Below, piece after piece: positions 40,978 through 51,491 of a stretch of DNA of 64,000 bases. Within the stretch, counting starts at the first letter, position 1. Every line of letters starts with the position of its first letter. The position numbers were made by a program, and so were the translations under genes. The notes under the pieces are model-generated. The model worked only from the letters and a program-made list of their open reading frames with translations, was not told the DNA's origin and did not search any database. The DNA lies in assembly GCF_900188295.1 (NCBI RefSeq), contig NZ_FZNM01000001.1, positions 434,001 to 498,000 on the forward strand. The letters are read 5' to 3'. Source of the stretch: Paracoccus sediminis. GTDB taxonomy: Bacteria; Pseudomonadota; Alphaproteobacteria; Rhodobacterales; Rhodobacteraceae.

Positions 40978-43900
40978 CTAAAGCGCGAACGTCCCGTCGT
41001 CGGCGGGACCCGCGCCGTCCAGCGTCACGCGGTCCCGCGTCACCTCGATCCGCCGCGTGCGGCCCGCCAGCGTCACCGTGGCGGTGAACCCCGGCCAGTC
41101 GGCTGGCAGGGCGGGATCGATGCGCAGCCGGTCGCCGTTTTCGGGAACGATGCCCAGGATCCCCTCGACCGCCGCGCGATACAGCCAGCCCGCGCTGCCC
41201 GTGTACCACGTCCAGCCGCCGCGTCCGGCCTTGGCCCCCTCGGCATAGACATCGGCGGCCACGACATAGGGTTCGACGCGATAGCGGTCGGCATCGGCGC
41301 GGTTTTCCGCATGAGAGATCGGATTGAGCAGGTCGAACAGCCGGTGCGCGTCCGTCCCGCGCCCCATCCGGCCCAGGGCATAGACCATCCAGGACGCCGC
41401 GTGGGTGTACTGGCCGCCGTTTTCGCGCACGCCGGGGGGATAGGCCTTGATATAGCCCGGCTCCTTGTCGGTCTTCTCGAACGGCGGGGTGAACAGTTTC
41501 AGCGCCTGCGCGTCATCGTCGACCAGCCACGTCAGGGCCGAATCCACCGCCCGGCCGACCCGGTCAGGCCGTCCCGCGCCCGAGATCGCGGCCCAGCTTT
41601 GCGCGATGGAATCGATGCGGCATTCCTCTGAACCCGCGGAACCCAAGGGGGTGCCGTCGTCGTAATAGCCCCGGCGATACCAGGCGCCGTCCCAGCCCGC
41701 CCTGTCCAAGGCCTGCGCCACCGCGTCGCGATGCGCCTGCCAAGCGGCGGCGCGGGCGTTGTCGCCCCGCGCCTGCGCCAAGGGGGCGAACACGTCGAGG
41801 GTGGCGCACAGGAACCAGCCCAGCCAGACGCTTTCGCCGCGACCGTCCTCGCCCACACGGTTCATGCCGTCGTTCCAGTCGCCGCCCCCGATCAGCGGCA
41901 GCCCGTGCGCGCCGGTCCGTGCCACCGCAAGGTCCAGCGCGCGGGCGCAATGTTCGTAAAGGGGCGCGACCTCGGAAGATCGTTCGGGCGTCAGGAAGTT
42001 GTCATGCTGTCCCGGTTCAAGCGCCGGACCGTGGATGAAGGGCACGGGTTCGTCCAGAACCCCGCGATCGCCGGTCAGGCGGACATAGCGTTCGGTGATG
42101 TGGCCCAGCCAGACCACGTCGTCCGAGATGGTGGTCCGCACCCCTGCGCCGCTGGCGGGCAGCCACCAGTGCTGCACGTCGCCTTCGGGGAACTGGCGCG
42201 CGGCGGCGTTGAGGATCTGGCGGCGGCACAGGTCCGGGTCGTGCAGGATCAGCGCCGAGGTGTCCTGCAACTGGTCGCGGAACCCGAACGCGCCCGAGGC
42301 CTGGTAAAAGGCCGACCGCGCCCGGATCCGGCAGGCCAGCGCCTGATAGGGCAGCCAGGTGTTCACCATCAGATCCAGCTTCGGATCCGGCGTCTGCACC
42401 CGAAGCGTGTCCAGGAACCCGCCCCATTCCGCCGCCGCTCCGTCCAGGGCCCGCGTCACCTCGGCGCTGTCGGTCACGCGGCGCAGCAGGTCGGGCAGTT
42501 CGGCATCGGGCGCGTCGGCCAGGGCAAAGACCACCTCGGCCGTTTCGCCGGGGGCCAGGGCCAGGCTTGTCCGCAGCGCCAGACAGGGATCGCCGCCGGT
42601 ATCGGTCGAACTGCCGGGCCAGGCACCCGCCAGGGCCTCGGGGCGGCGCAGGTCGCCCTGGCCCAGCACCGCCGCGCGCGATGCCAGATGCCCCGTCGCC
42701 GGCCTGTCACAGGCCAGACCCGCGGCGCGGCCGGGAAATTCGACCGACCAAGGGTTGCGGGCGGTGAGGGCGTTGCCATCGGCGCAGGCGCGGATCATCG
42801 GGGCGGTCCGGCCCCGGTCGTTGCCCAGAACCAGTTCCGCATAGGCCAGGCAATCCAGATCCAGCCGGTCGTCCCCCGTGTTCGTCACCCGCATCCGGGT
42901 CAGCTTGGCAGGGCCGTCGGCCGCCAGAACCTGCACGGCGTCAAGGTTCACCCAACCGCTCCAGGACCGGAAGCGGCTGAAGCCCAGCCCGTGCCGCGTC
43001 TCGTGGATGGCGCCCGGATCGGCGCAGACCGCCGCGAAGGGCGACGCCAGACGCCCCGTTCGGCGGCAGCGGATCAGAACCGCTTCGCCGGGGCGGTCTT
43101 CCACCGCGTCGTTGGACCAGGGGGTGATCTGATAATCCCGAGAGTTCACGGCCCAGGTAAAGCCCCCGCCTTCGCCCGAGACATGAAACCCGAAGCCGTC
43201 GCGGGCAATGACGTTGATCCAGGGATGGGGCGTGGATTCGCCGTGGCGCAGGCGGATGACGTATTCCCGCCCGTCGGCGGAAAAACCGCCATAACCGTTG
43301 AAATGGCGCAAGTCCTCGGCCGGAAAATCCGGCAGGGGGGGCTGCGCCACGCCGGAGGGGGCGGGCAGGGCCAGCGCGGCCGGCGCCTGCGGCGCGGCGG
43401 GCGCGGTCTCGATCCGCGCCAGTTGTTCGGACAGCTTGCCGTTGCGGCTGTGCAGCACGACGCGCGCCACCGCCAGCAGTGCCCGCAGGGTCGCCGGGGC
43501 CATCTGGTCCTGCCGCAGGACAAAGACATGGCGCGCGGCGGGATCGGGATGTCCGGCCCGGACAAAGGTTTCGCACAGCGCGTTCAGCGCGTTCTGCAAA
43601 TCCTGGATATAGCTGGACGCGCGGTCGTTCAGGATCACCAGATCGGCCTGCACCCCGTGATGGCGGAAATAATCCTGCATCCGCAGCGCCTTGCGCACGA
43701 TGGGCAGGTCGGTTTCGGTGTCGATCCGCAGCACCATGATCGGCAGGTCGCCGGAAATCCCCAGCCCCCACAGGCCCGACTGCGGGCCGACCGCCTCCCG
43801 GATATCGGGATCCTGCACGCCCATACGGCCGTCGGGCCAGATCAGCTGCGCGGCATAGGCGCGAAACACCGCCGCCTCGTCCAGGGAACTGTCCATGTGG

Positions 43901-46900
43901 CGCAGTTGCACCTGCGACCGGGTCCAGGCCAGCTGGCTTTCATGGTCATAGGTGGCGCGGTCGGCATAATGGTTCAGCGCGGTATCCAGCGACGCCCGGT
44001 CATCCGCCACGATGGTCCAGAAGGTCAGCGTGGCGTTCTTGCCGGGCGCGATGCGGACCCGGCGGCGCAGGGCGACGATGGGATCCAGGGTGAAGCCCTG
44101 GCCGCCTTCCAGGCGTGCGCCCGAATCCATCGCCGCGGGCCGGGAAATGTCGCGCCCGCGCCCGACAAAGGCGCGGCGATCGGTCTCGGCGCCCAGGGGG
44201 GTGCCGCCGACCGCAAGATGGGCCAGATGCAGCGCGGGTTCGGTTCCGCGCCGATTGCGCCGCGCGGTGATGGTGCTGGCGTCGCGGGAAATTGCGGTGT
44301 GGACGAACATCTTGGAAAAGGCCGGATGCGCCAGATCGGCCTGCGGCCGGTCCAGGACGATTTCGCCAAAGGACGTGACCTCGATCACCCTGGGGCGGGT
44401 GGAACGGTTGCGCAGCGTCAGGCGCATTCCCTCGGCTTGCGCCTCGGATGCGACGATCATGTCCAGATGGCTTTCGATGCCATAGGCGGTTTTCAGGAAT
44501 TCGGCCTTGTGGTCGGAAAAGATCGCGCGGGCCTCCTCGAACGGGGCGGATTTCGGGGCGGTCGTCGCCGACCACCAGTCCTGCGTTTCCGCGTCGCGCA
44601 AGAACAGGAACAGGCCGTCGCGGTCCAGCGTCGGATCGGGGCGCCAGCGCGTCACGGCACGGTCGCCCAGCCGCGACCAGCCGGTGCCGGTCGCCGTGAC
44701 CATGCGGGTATAGCGGCCGTTGGACAGCACGCTGATCGCACGTTTCGCCTGGCCCGGATTTTCCACCACGGTCTGCGGTGCGGGGGCCAGTTCGGCGTCG
44801 CTGCCCGACAGTCCGCGGCCGGGCGCCGAACGCGTGATCGGCACGATTTCCCGAGGGGCTTTTTCCTGCAACAACAGTTCGGCGGCGCGGATCACCGGAT
44901 CGTCGTGGAAACGGTCGCGGTGGATGCCTTCCAGCACGGCATTGGCAATGGCGACGATGGTCATGCCCTGGTGGTGGGCCATGACATTTCGGACCACGGC
45001 CATATCCGCGCCGTCGGGCAGGCGGGCGGGCGTGAAATCGATGGCGTCAAAGAAACCGTGCCGCCCCAGGGCGCCGATCGCCTCCATCCGGTCAAGATTG
45101 GCGACCGCCGCGCGCGGACGGATCTGGCTGGCAAGCGCGGTCGCATAGGGCGCGACGACAAGGTCGTCGGTCCCCGACCGTTTCAGCGCCAGCGCGGGAA
45201 CGCCGAAGGCGTAATACTGATAGTTCATATCGCGGTCGCGTGCGTTGAAGGCGCTTTCGGACACGCCCCAGGGAACGCCCCGCGCGCGGCCATGGGCGAT
45301 CTGCACGTCCACCGCCGCCGCGCAGGATTGCGCCAGCAGGCTGCCCTGCCGTTCATGCATGACCAGGGGCGGCATCAGGTATTCGAACATCGACCCCGAC
45401 CAGGACAACAGCGCGCCGCGCGTCCCCAGTGCCGCCACCGGACGGCCCAGGCGGAACCAGTGTTCGTTGGGCGCATCGCCCTTGGCAATGGCGAACAGGC
45501 TGGACAGCCGCGCCTCGGACGCCAGAAGGTCATAGCAGCTTTCGTCAAGCTGGCCGGTATCGGCGCGATAGCCGATCGACAGCAGCCGCCGCTGCGGATT
45601 CATCAGAAAGCCGAAATCCATCCCGAAGGCCAGGGCGCGGGCACGTTCGGACAGCGCGGCGATGCGTTCCTGGACCTTGGGCGCGTTTCCAGGCGGGCGG
45701 ATCGCGGCCTCGCAGACGCGTTGCAGGGCCTCGGCCCACCACAGCAGGTCGCTGCCGTCGCCATCGATCTCGGCGACATAGGCCTCGGCGAACTGGAGAA
45801 TGTCGCTGGCGATCACCGCCAGGTTCAGGCCGCGCACGGCGGCCAGCTGCGGTTCTGCTAGGATTTTGGCATAGCTTTGGGCAAAACCCTCGATCCGTTC
45901 CTGGACGCGGCGCCGCAACGGGCGCAGCGCGCGGCGGTCGTCGGGGACCGCCTGCAACTGGCGGCCCAGAACGTCCAGCACGTCGCCGATGCCCTGCGGG
46001 TTGGTCGGCACATGGACGATGGCCCCGTGCGCCCAGCCCCGCAGCGCGGCGGCCAGCGCCACCAGGTGTCCGGCCAGATTGCCGCTGTCCACCGACGACA
46101 CGTAATGGGGTTGCAGCACCGACAGATCGCGCGTGTCGTACCAGTTGAACAGATGCCCGTTCAGCTTGTCCATCCGTTCCAGGGTGGCCAGCGTGGCCTC
46201 GATCCGGTCCAGGGTTTCGGGCAGGCCGATCCAGCCAAAGTCGCGCGCCGACAGCGTGGCCAGCAGATACAGGCCGACATTGGACGGCGACGTGCGTTCC
46301 GCCACCTTGGGCACGGGCGAGTCCTGGAAATTGTCGGGCGGCAGGTGATGGGTTTCGGCGCCGACGAACTCCTCGAAAAAGCGCCAGGTGATGCGGGCCG
46401 TGCGGCGCAGGGCGGCGGCGTCCGCGGGCGCGATGTCCAGCCGGTCCTGAGTTTCCAGCGTGCGGCTGGTTTCCCAGGCGACCAGGGGCGCGCCGCCCCA
46501 GATCAGCGCCATCAGCGCGGCAAGGGGCAGGTTCGCGGGGTTGACCAGCGCGACCAGCAGCAACGCCACGACTGCGACCGCCGGGGCCGCCGCCATCTGC
46601 CGCAGGTAATCGGCGCGGCTGGTCGTACCGCCGGCCGCCACCTCGGAATTGCTGCGCCATTCCAGCAGGTGCCGCCGGCTGACCCGCATCCGGTGCAGGG
46701 TCCGGCCGATCGCGTCCAGGGCCAGGGCCGCCTGATGGGGCATGAAGCACAGGCGCAGCAGGATGGCGGACAAGGCCTCTCCGGCCTCGGCCAGCAGCAC
46801 CCGCAGGTGCCGGCGTGGCGACACCGATGGATGCCCCGGCACCAGACCGGAATAAAAGCCGATCGCCGGACCCAGAAACAGGGCCAGAACCAGCAGCGCC

Positions 46901-49392
46901 TGCCACCGCAGCGCCGCGCCGGGCGCCAGCGCCAGCCATCCCGCGACCGAGGCGAGGATCCAGGCGGCGGGCAGCAGGGACCGGCGCAGGTTGTCGATCA
47001 TCCTGAACCGGGCCAGCCCGTCCAGCCCGTTGCCCCGCGCCGTCACGAAGGGCAGCAGCTGCCAGTCGCCCCGGATCCACCGGTGCTGGCGCGCGGCATC
47101 GACATGATAGCGAACGGGGAAATCCTCGATCACCTGCACGTCCGTGACCAGGGCCGCGCGGGCCAGCGCGCCTTCGAAAAGGTCATGGGACAGGACGGTG
47201 TTTTCGGGAATGCGCCCTTCGGTCGCGCGCGCAAAGGCATCCACGTCGTAAAGGCCCTTGCCGGTGAAACTGCCCTGGCCGAACATGTCCTGATACAGGT
47301 CGGACACGGTGAAGACATACGGATCCAGCCCCCGGTTGGCCGAAAAGATCCGCTGAAAGACCGACGCCTCGTCCCCCGCCGTCAGGGACGGCGTGACGCG
47401 CGGTTGCAGGATCGCATGGCCCGCCACGACCCGCCCGTCCGCATCCGCGACCGGACGGTTGACCGGATGCGCCAGCTTGCCCGCCAGCGCCGCCACCGTG
47501 CCGCGCAGCAGCCGCGTGTCGCTGTCCAGCGTCAGCACGAAACGCACGCCGGCCGGGGGGCGCGGTCCGGTGTCCAGAAAGGACGTGTCCGCATCGCCCC
47601 GCAGCAGGGCGTTCAGTTCGGCCAGCTTGCCCCGCTTGCGTTCCCACCCCATCCAGACCCCTTCCTGCGGGTTGTGGATGCGGTGACGGTGCAGCAGATA
47701 GAACCGGCGGCTCGTGACCGCGTATCGGGCGGCCAGCGCCTCGATCCCATCGCGCGCGTGGGCCAGCAGCAGGGCATCGTCGGGGCGAGTTTCGGCGCCG
47801 TGATCGGCCCAGTCCGACAGCAGCGCGAAATCGACCGCCCCCGAAGGGTTGGCCAGATAATGCAGTTCCAGGGTCCGCAGCAGCTCGTCCATGTCGTCCC
47901 GAGAGGACAGCAGGCAGGGGATCACCACCAAGGTGCGGGCGGTTTCCGGCACGCCGGCGGAAAAGTCATAGGCGGGCAGGCGGCGGGGCGGGAACAGCCG
48001 CGACGCGGCGATCTGGATGACAGCCAACGCCGCCTCGGACGCGGGAAACAGGGCCAGGACAAACAACAGCGCGGCCACCCAGGCCGGCGCATCAAGGCCC
48101 TGCACCATCAGCACGGCAAGGGCCGCCGTCAGCGCGGCGACCGGCCCGGCCAGCATCGGCCACCCCGCGCGCCGGACGCCGCGGCGCAGCCGTTCGGTCG
48201 GGGTCGGGCGATAGCCGATCCGCGATTCAAGATCCGCCAGCCCCTCGGCCATCAGGACGCGCCCCGGATCGGCGCCGTCCGAATCGGCCAGCGCGGCGCG
48301 GGCGACCTCGACCTCGGTCAGCTCGGATCGGCGGGCCAGCCGCTCGATCTGTTCGCGGTACGCGTTGCGGGTAGGGTCGTCCAGGGCGGCATAGTCGGGG
48401 GCGCGGCGCAGTTCGCGATCCACCGCGGAAACGGTTTCGAACCATTTCAACCAGTCGATCTCGTCGATCAGGCGCAGGCTGCGGATGATGTTGCCGACGG
48501 TGACATTGCCGCTGGATTGGCGCGCATGTTCGGCGGCCAGCACGGAATCGGGGTTCTGTCCGGCCTCGGCCAGCCGCGCCTCCAGCCAGTCAAGCGCCGC
48601 GGTCGCCGCGCCCGACCCGTCGCGCAGGCGATACAGCAGCTGGGCGGCAAAGGTCGCGTCGCGGGCCGAAGCCGCTTCGGGCGCCAGGGCGGCCGCGGCC
48701 TGGGCGGCGGTGCCCGCCATCAGGCGGTCGGCCAGGGCGTTGGCCGCCGCCCGCTTGCGGCGGCCGTCCTCGATCCGGTCGGAGAGGCGGCGCAGGTTTT
48801 CCAGAAGCACGAAGCGCAGCAGCGACGGGACGGCCCAGACCTCTCCGATGGTCAGGTCCAGATGCCGCTGCATCCCGCCGACGGTCTGGCTCAGCCCGTC
48901 CAGGGTGACGGCGGAATTGGTCAAGGCCACATGGGTCCAGGCCAGCGCAAGCACCCGAGGCACCCGTTCACCCCCGGCAAGCCGCAGCGACGGCAGGTTG
49001 CGATAGACCCGTGGCGCCATATCGCGGCGCAGGTGGCGAAAGGTTTCGTCCACGACATGATGGTTGTCCAGCAGCCATTCGGCCGCCGGGGTGACGGCGA
49101 CCTTGTCGCGGACTTCGTTCAGGATCGACAGATAGGTGGCCCGCACTGCGGCGCGGTTGTCGTTCAGCCGGTCGGGAAAGGCAAACGGGTGCCAGGCGGG
49201 CAGGGCGGGGGCGGGCGCCGCGCCCAGATCGGATCCGGCTTGGGCCGGGCTGCGGTCCAGCCATGTCTCGTGCCGGATCGGTCGGGGCAGTTCGGCCCAG
49301 CGCCGTGTGTCGGGGCGGTCGCCTGCCCGGTCATCGGGCAGGGCGTCGCCGGACAGGAAGGGACGGCGGAAACGGAGTGGGCTGAATGTCAC
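40978..49392 (-). CDS. ndvB: cyclic beta-1,2-glucan synthase (NdvB/ChvB type)
   Basis: Giant inner-membrane enzyme of 2,804 residues, the normal size for NdvB/ChvB. It makes and cyclises osmoregulated periplasmic beta-1,2-glucan from UDP-glucose. Layout: cytoplasmic N-terminal domain; helices around 410-460; family-84 glycosyltransferase core with FVLTLDSDTRLL near 617 and the QxxRW-type RQHRWIRGDWQ near 768; helices around 810-860 and 935-975. Then follow a glycoamylase-like region, and a C-terminal GH94-like phosphorylase domain with LIGGGDWNDGMNRVG near 2,500 that controls chain length. The frame is uninterrupted. It is monocistronic; the ribosome binding site at 49392 is weak. Confidence 0.93.
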   Translation of the reverse strand: MTFSPLRFRRPFLSGDALPDDRAGDRPDTRRWAELPRPIRHETWLDRSPAQAGSDLGAAPAPALPAWHPFAFPDRLNDNRAAVRATYLSILNEVRDKVAVTPAAEWLLDNHHVVDETFRHLRRDMAPRVYRNLPSLRLAGGERVPRVLALAWTHVALTNSAVTLDGLSQTVGGMQRHLDLTIGEVWAVPSLLRFVLLENLRRLSDRIEDGRRKRAAANALADRLMAGTAAQAAAALAPEAASARDATFAAQLLYRLRDGSGAATAALDWLEARLAEAGQNPDSVLAAEHARQSSGNVTVGNIIRSLRLIDEIDWLKWFETVSAVDRELRRAPDYAALDDPTRNAYREQIERLARRSELTEVEVARAALADSDGADPGRVLMAEGLADLESRIGYRPTPTERLRRGVRRAGWPMLAGPVAALTAALAVLMVQGLDAPAWVAALLFVLALFPASEAALAVIQIAASRLFPPRRLPAYDFSAGVPETARTLVVIPCLLSSRDDMDELLRTLELHYLANPSGAVDFALLSDWADHGAETRPDDALLLAHARDGIEALAARYAVTSRRFYLLHRHRIHNPQEGVWMGWERKRGKLAELNALLRGDADTSFLDTGPRPPAGVRFVLTLDSDTRLLRGTVAALAGKLAHPVNRPVADADGRVVAGHAILQPRVTPSLTAGDEASVFQRIFSANRGLDPYVFTVSDLYQDMFGQGSFTGKGLYDVDAFARATEGRIPENTVLSHDLFEGALARAALVTDVQVIEDFPVRYHVDAARQHRWIRGDWQLLPFVTARGNGLDGLARFRMIDNLRRSLLPAAWILASVAGWLALAPGAALRWQALLVLALFLGPAIGFYSGLVPGHPSVSPRRHLRVLLAEAGEALSAILLRLCFMPHQAALALDAIGRTLHRMRVSRRHLLEWRSNSEVAAGGTTSRADYLRQMAAAPAVAVVALLLVALVNPANLPLAALMALIWGGAPLVAWETSRTLETQDRLDIAPADAAALRRTARITWRFFEEFVGAETHHLPPDNFQDSPVPKVAERTSPSNVGLYLLATLSARDFGWIGLPETLDRIEATLATLERMDKLNGHLFNWYDTRDLSVLQPHYVSSVDSGNLAGHLVALAAALRGWAHGAIVHVPTNPQGIGDVLDVLGRQLQAVPDDRRALRPLRRRVQERIEGFAQSYAKILAEPQLAAVRGLNLAVIASDILQFAEAYVAEIDGDGSDLLWWAEALQRVCEAAIRPPGNAPKVQERIAALSERARALAFGMDFGFLMNPQRRLLSIGYRADTGQLDESCYDLLASEARLSSLFAIAKGDAPNEHWFRLGRPVAALGTRGALLSWSGSMFEYLMPPLVMHERQGSLLAQSCAAAVDVQIAHGRARGVPWGVSESAFNARDRDMNYQYYAFGVPALALKRSGTDDLVVAPYATALASQIRPRAAVANLDRMEAIGALGRHGFFDAIDFTPARLPDGADMAVVRNVMAHHQGMTIVAIANAVLEGIHRDRFHDDPVIRAAELLLQEKAPREIVPITRSAPGRGLSGSDAELAPAPQTVVENPGQAKRAISVLSNGRYTRMVTATGTGWSRLGDRAVTRWRPDPTLDRDGLFLFLRDAETQDWWSATTAPKSAPFEEARAIFSDHKAEFLKTAYGIESHLDMIVASEAQAEGMRLTLRNRSTRPRVIEVTSFGEIVLDRPQADLAHPAFSKMFVHTAISRDASTITARRNRRGTEPALHLAHLAVGGTPLGAETDRRAFVGRGRDISRPAAMDSGARLEGGQGFTLDPIVALRRRVRIAPGKNATLTFWTIVADDRASLDTALNHYADRATYDHESQLAWTRSQVQLRHMDSSLDEAAVFRAYAAQLIWPDGRMGVQDPDIREAVGPQSGLWGLGISGDLPIMVLRIDTETDLPIVRKALRMQDYFRHHGVQADLVILNDRASSYIQDLQNALNALCETFVRAGHPDPAARHVFVLRQDQMAPATLRALLAVARVVLHSRNGKLSEQLARIETAPAAPQAPAALALPAPSGVAQPPLPDFPAEDLRHFNGYGGFSADGREYVIRLRHGESTPHPWINVIARDGFGFHVSGEGGGFTWAVNSRDYQITPWSNDAVEDRPGEAVLIRCRRTGRLASPFAAVCADPGAIHETRHGLGFSRFRSWSGWVNLDAVQVLAADGPAKLTRMRVTNTGDDRLDLDCLAYAELVLGNDRGRTAPMIRACADGNALTARNPWSVEFPGRAAGLACDRPATGHLASRAAVLGQGDLRRPEALAGAWPGSSTDTGGDPCLALRTSLALAPGETAEVVFALADAPDAELPDLLRRVTDSAEVTRALDGAAAEWGGFLDTLRVQTPDPKLDLMVNTWLPYQALACRIRARSAFYQASGAFGFRDQLQDTSALILHDPDLCRRQILNAAARQFPEGDVQHWWLPASGAGVRTTISDDVVWLGHITERYVRLTGDRGVLDEPVPFIHGPALEPGQHDNFLTPERSSEVAPLYEHCARALDLAVARTGAHGLPLIGGGDWNDGMNRVGEDGRGESVWLGWFLCATLDVFAPLAQARGDNARAAAWQAHRDAVAQALDRAGWDGAWYRRGYYDDGTPLGSAGSEECRIDSIAQSWAAISGAGRPDRVGRAVDSALTWLVDDDAQALKLFTPPFEKTDKEPGYIKAYPPGVRENGGQYTHAASWMVYALGRMGRGTDAHRLFDLLNPISHAENRADADRYRVEPYVVAADVYAEGAKAGRGGWTWYTGSAGWLYRAAVEGILGIVPENGDRLRIDPALPADWPGFTATVTLAGRTRRIEVTRDRVTLDGAGPADDGTFAL

Positions 49393-49583
49393 GAGATGCC
49401 GCCGTCAGGGAAGGGAAAGGCTGATGATGGGCGAACGAACAGGCGCCGCCGCGGTTCCGCGCCCTTTCTGCGTTGCGGCGAAATGCCCCTTTGTTTCTGT
49501 CCGTGTTGCCGCGAGGTCGCCAGGTCTGGCGCCGCCGGGCAAAGGGGCCACGCCGCCGCAACGGGGCCGGATCGCGGTTCGGA

Positions 49584-50468
49584 TCAGCGTTCGGTCGCCA
49601 TGCCCATCTTTTCCGCTCTCAGCAGCAGCATCCTGACCGTCGAGGGATACCAGGTGCCGTTGCCGCGCGGCGTCCGTTCGCGCATCTGTGCCAGACGCTT
49701 GGCAATGCCCGCCAGGGTCAGGTCGGGATCGGCCTGGCGCATCCCGGCGACAATGGCCATCAGCCGGTCGTCGGGGGTGCGGCGGGGCGCGCGTTCCAGC
49801 ACCGCCGCAGGCAGCAGGCCGTCGCGGACATAGCGTCTGGCGGCACGCTTTAGCCGTTCGGCCGACCAGGCCTGCCCGGTCCGGGCGCTTGTCAGCCGGG
49901 CCAAGTCGTCCCAGGTCATCGCCGGGCGGTGGCGGCGCACCAGGGGCAGCCAGGCCGCGGCCGAGGATTCGAGCTTGCGGACATAGCTTTCGTCGCGGGC
50001 GGCGCGCAAGGCGCGCAGGGCGTCGCGGTCGCCCCGGCGCAGCGCCGGATTGCCGCCGATCCGGCCCTGGGCGCGGGCGGACCGCAGCCCCGCCTTTGTG
50101 CGTTCGCGGATCAGCGCGCGTTCCAGTTCCGCCACGGCGCCCATCACCTGCAACGAAAAGGTGCCCTGCGGCGTGGTGGTATCGATCGGATCGTTCAGCG
50201 ACCGGAAATGCGCGCCCTGCGCGCCCAGCGTTTCGACCACCTGCAACAGATGGGCCAGCGACCGCGCCAGCCGGTCCAGGCGGACCACGACCAGCGTGTC
50301 TCCGGGCCGGATCGCCGCCAGCAGCCGCCGCAGCGCCGGCCGCGCGCGGTCCCCGCCCGAGGCATGTTCCTCGTGGATCACGTCGCACCCGGCCTCGCGC
50401 AGTTCGGCCCGTTGCGGATCCAGCGTCTGGTCGCCCGTCGAAACGCGGGCATAGCCGATCAGAGCCAA
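49584..50468 (-). CDS. serine recombinase (resolvase/invertase family)
   Basis: 294 residues if it starts at the TTG at 50468, which gives MALIGYARVSTGDQ with catalytic Ser10 and has AAAGG at proper distance. No ATG fits the domain boundary. The catalytic arginines are in VVRLDRLARSLAHLL, and the long E-helix segment is GAVAELERALIRERT. Unlike 190-residue Tn3 resolvases, it has two C-terminal helix-turn-helix-like segments (MTWDDLARLTSARTG and LTLAGIAKRLAQMRE). It marks the edge of the arsenic/metal block, but I found no flanking inverted repeats or transposase. Confidence 0.85.
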   Translation of the reverse strand: MALIGYARVSTGDQTLDPQRAELREAGCDVIHEEHASGGDRARPALRRLLAAIRPGDTLVVVRLDRLARSLAHLLQVVETLGAQGAHFRSLNDPIDTTTPQGTFSLQVMGAVAELERALIRERTKAGLRSARAQGRIGGNPALRRGDRDALRALRAARDESYVRKLESSAAAWLPLVRRHRPAMTWDDLARLTSARTGQAWSAERLKRAARRYVRDGLLPAAVLERAPRRTPDDRLMAIVAGMRQADPDLTLAGIAKRLAQMRERTPRGNGTWYPSTVRMLLLRAEKMGMATER

Positions 50469-50630
50469 GACGATGCCTTTGCGGTCGGTGTCCCCGCCGT
50501 GGCATACACCAACACGGAACAGAAAGGAAACGGCTGTCGCGGACAGGCGGCGCCTGCACGGCGGACCGCTGACCATCTTTTGACCGATGCCCCATTGACG
50601 ACGGTTTTCGTCGTGGCATCTGTTGGCGCC

Positions 50631-51011
50631 ATGGAACGTCGGACTCGTCGGCATCTTTCATGGTTCGTCATCGTGATGGCGATGCTGCTTTTGGCCGGGG
50701 CGACCGTGGTCCGCGCCGGCGCCATGACGCATTGCGGCGATCCCCCGGCGTCCGCCGCATCCCATCCGCATGACGCCGTGGCGCCGCCGCCCGACGCCCA
50801 GGCCGCGACGACCGTTCCCTGCATGTCGCACAGTTGCTGCGCGCCGAACGCTGTTCGCGCCTGGGAACCCGCGCAGGGAACCGTCCATCCCGCCCGATAC
50901 GCGGTCGGCATGGGCGATCCGCGGCCGTCGCGCTGTTCCGGCGGCGTGTACCGTCCCCCGCGACCCAGCGGTTTCGCGCCGTTTGCCCGGCACCTGCAAA
51001 CCACTGCATAG
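50631..51011 (+). CDS. small Cys/His-rich secreted protein, unknown
   Basis: 126 residues with a clear export signal (LSWFVIVMAMLLLAGATVVRA). The mature part carries cysteine/histidine clusters: GAMTHCGDPP, SHPHDAV and CMSHSCCAPNAV, with another Cys near the end. I do not recognise the family. The Met/His/Cys pattern and position one gene before a DUF305 protein suggest copper or other soft-metal binding, possibly like the Cys-rich leader proteins of copper operons. Divergent from the recombinase. Confidence 0.55.
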   Translation: MERRTRRHLSWFVIVMAMLLLAGATVVRAGAMTHCGDPPASAASHPHDAVAPPPDAQAATTVPCMSHSCCAPNAVRAWEPAQGTVHPARYAVGMGDPRPSRCSGGVYRPPRPSGFAPFARHLQTTA

Positions 51012-51025
51012 TCAAGGAAAATGAC

Positions 51026-51388
51026 ATGATGATGACCAAAGCCACCATTGTCCTGCTGGCCACGCTTGCCGGCACCTCTGCATTCGCGCAGGGGATGGAT
51101 CATGCGACCCACGCCGCCTCGGGGTCCACAGAGGATAACATGTCCGTGATGGATTCCATGATGGAATCGATGAACGGTATGGAAATGTCCGGCGACCCGG
51201 ATGCCGACTTTTTGCTGATGATGATTCCCCATCATCAGTCGGCCATCGACATGGCCAAGATCGAGCTTGAGCAGGGCGACGATCCCGAAACCCGCAAGAT
51301 GGCGCAAGAGATCATCGACGCGCAGGAACAGGAAATCGCCGAGATGAAGACGATGCTGGAAAGGCTGGGGGTCGACGCCCCGGAATGA
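51026..51388 (+). CDS. DUF305 secreted protein
   Basis: 120 residues with a signal peptide ending at SAFAQ. The DUF305 core is MMIPHHQSAIDMAKIELE near residue 66, followed by a helix rich in Glu/Met. The N-terminal mature part is Met/His-rich (GMDHATHAAS, MMESMNGMEMSG). The HH motif and Met clusters recur in DUF305 proteins of copper loci, though function is unproven. It follows the Cys-rich gene by 14 bases and is closed by a strong terminator. Confidence 0.85.
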   Translation: MMMTKATIVLLATLAGTSAFAQGMDHATHAASGSTEDNMSVMDSMMESMNGMEMSGDPDADFLLMMIPHHQSAIDMAKIELEQGDDPETRKMAQEIIDAQEQEIAEMKTMLERLGVDAPE

Positions 51389-51393
51389 CTGGA

Positions 51394-51418
51394 AAAGGGC
51401 CCGCCACGCGGGCCCTTT
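51394..51418 (+). terminator. rho-independent terminator after DUF305 gene
   Basis: An 11-bp perfect stem, AAAGGGCCCGC (51394-51404) with GCGGGCCCTTT (51408-51418), around the loop CAC. The T-run is short (three), but stem strength is high. Confidence 0.8.
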
Positions 51419-51491
51419 GCCTTGGTTCAGGCCGCATCGTCCGCCAGCGCGCCCTGGCCGGGGGCCTTGCGTTCCGCACGCGGATCAGGTC

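Noticed and set aside
41731..49833. Very long open frames (over 1,300 codons each) on the plus strand opposite ndvB
   Set aside because: They mirror the codon structure of ndvB, are rich in Arg/Gly/Gln/His with no domain, and the minus-strand frame shows clear enzyme motifs throughout.
49393..50630. Tn3-type transposon ends around the serine recombinase
   Set aside because: No matching terminal inverted repeats or transposase were found near the gene.
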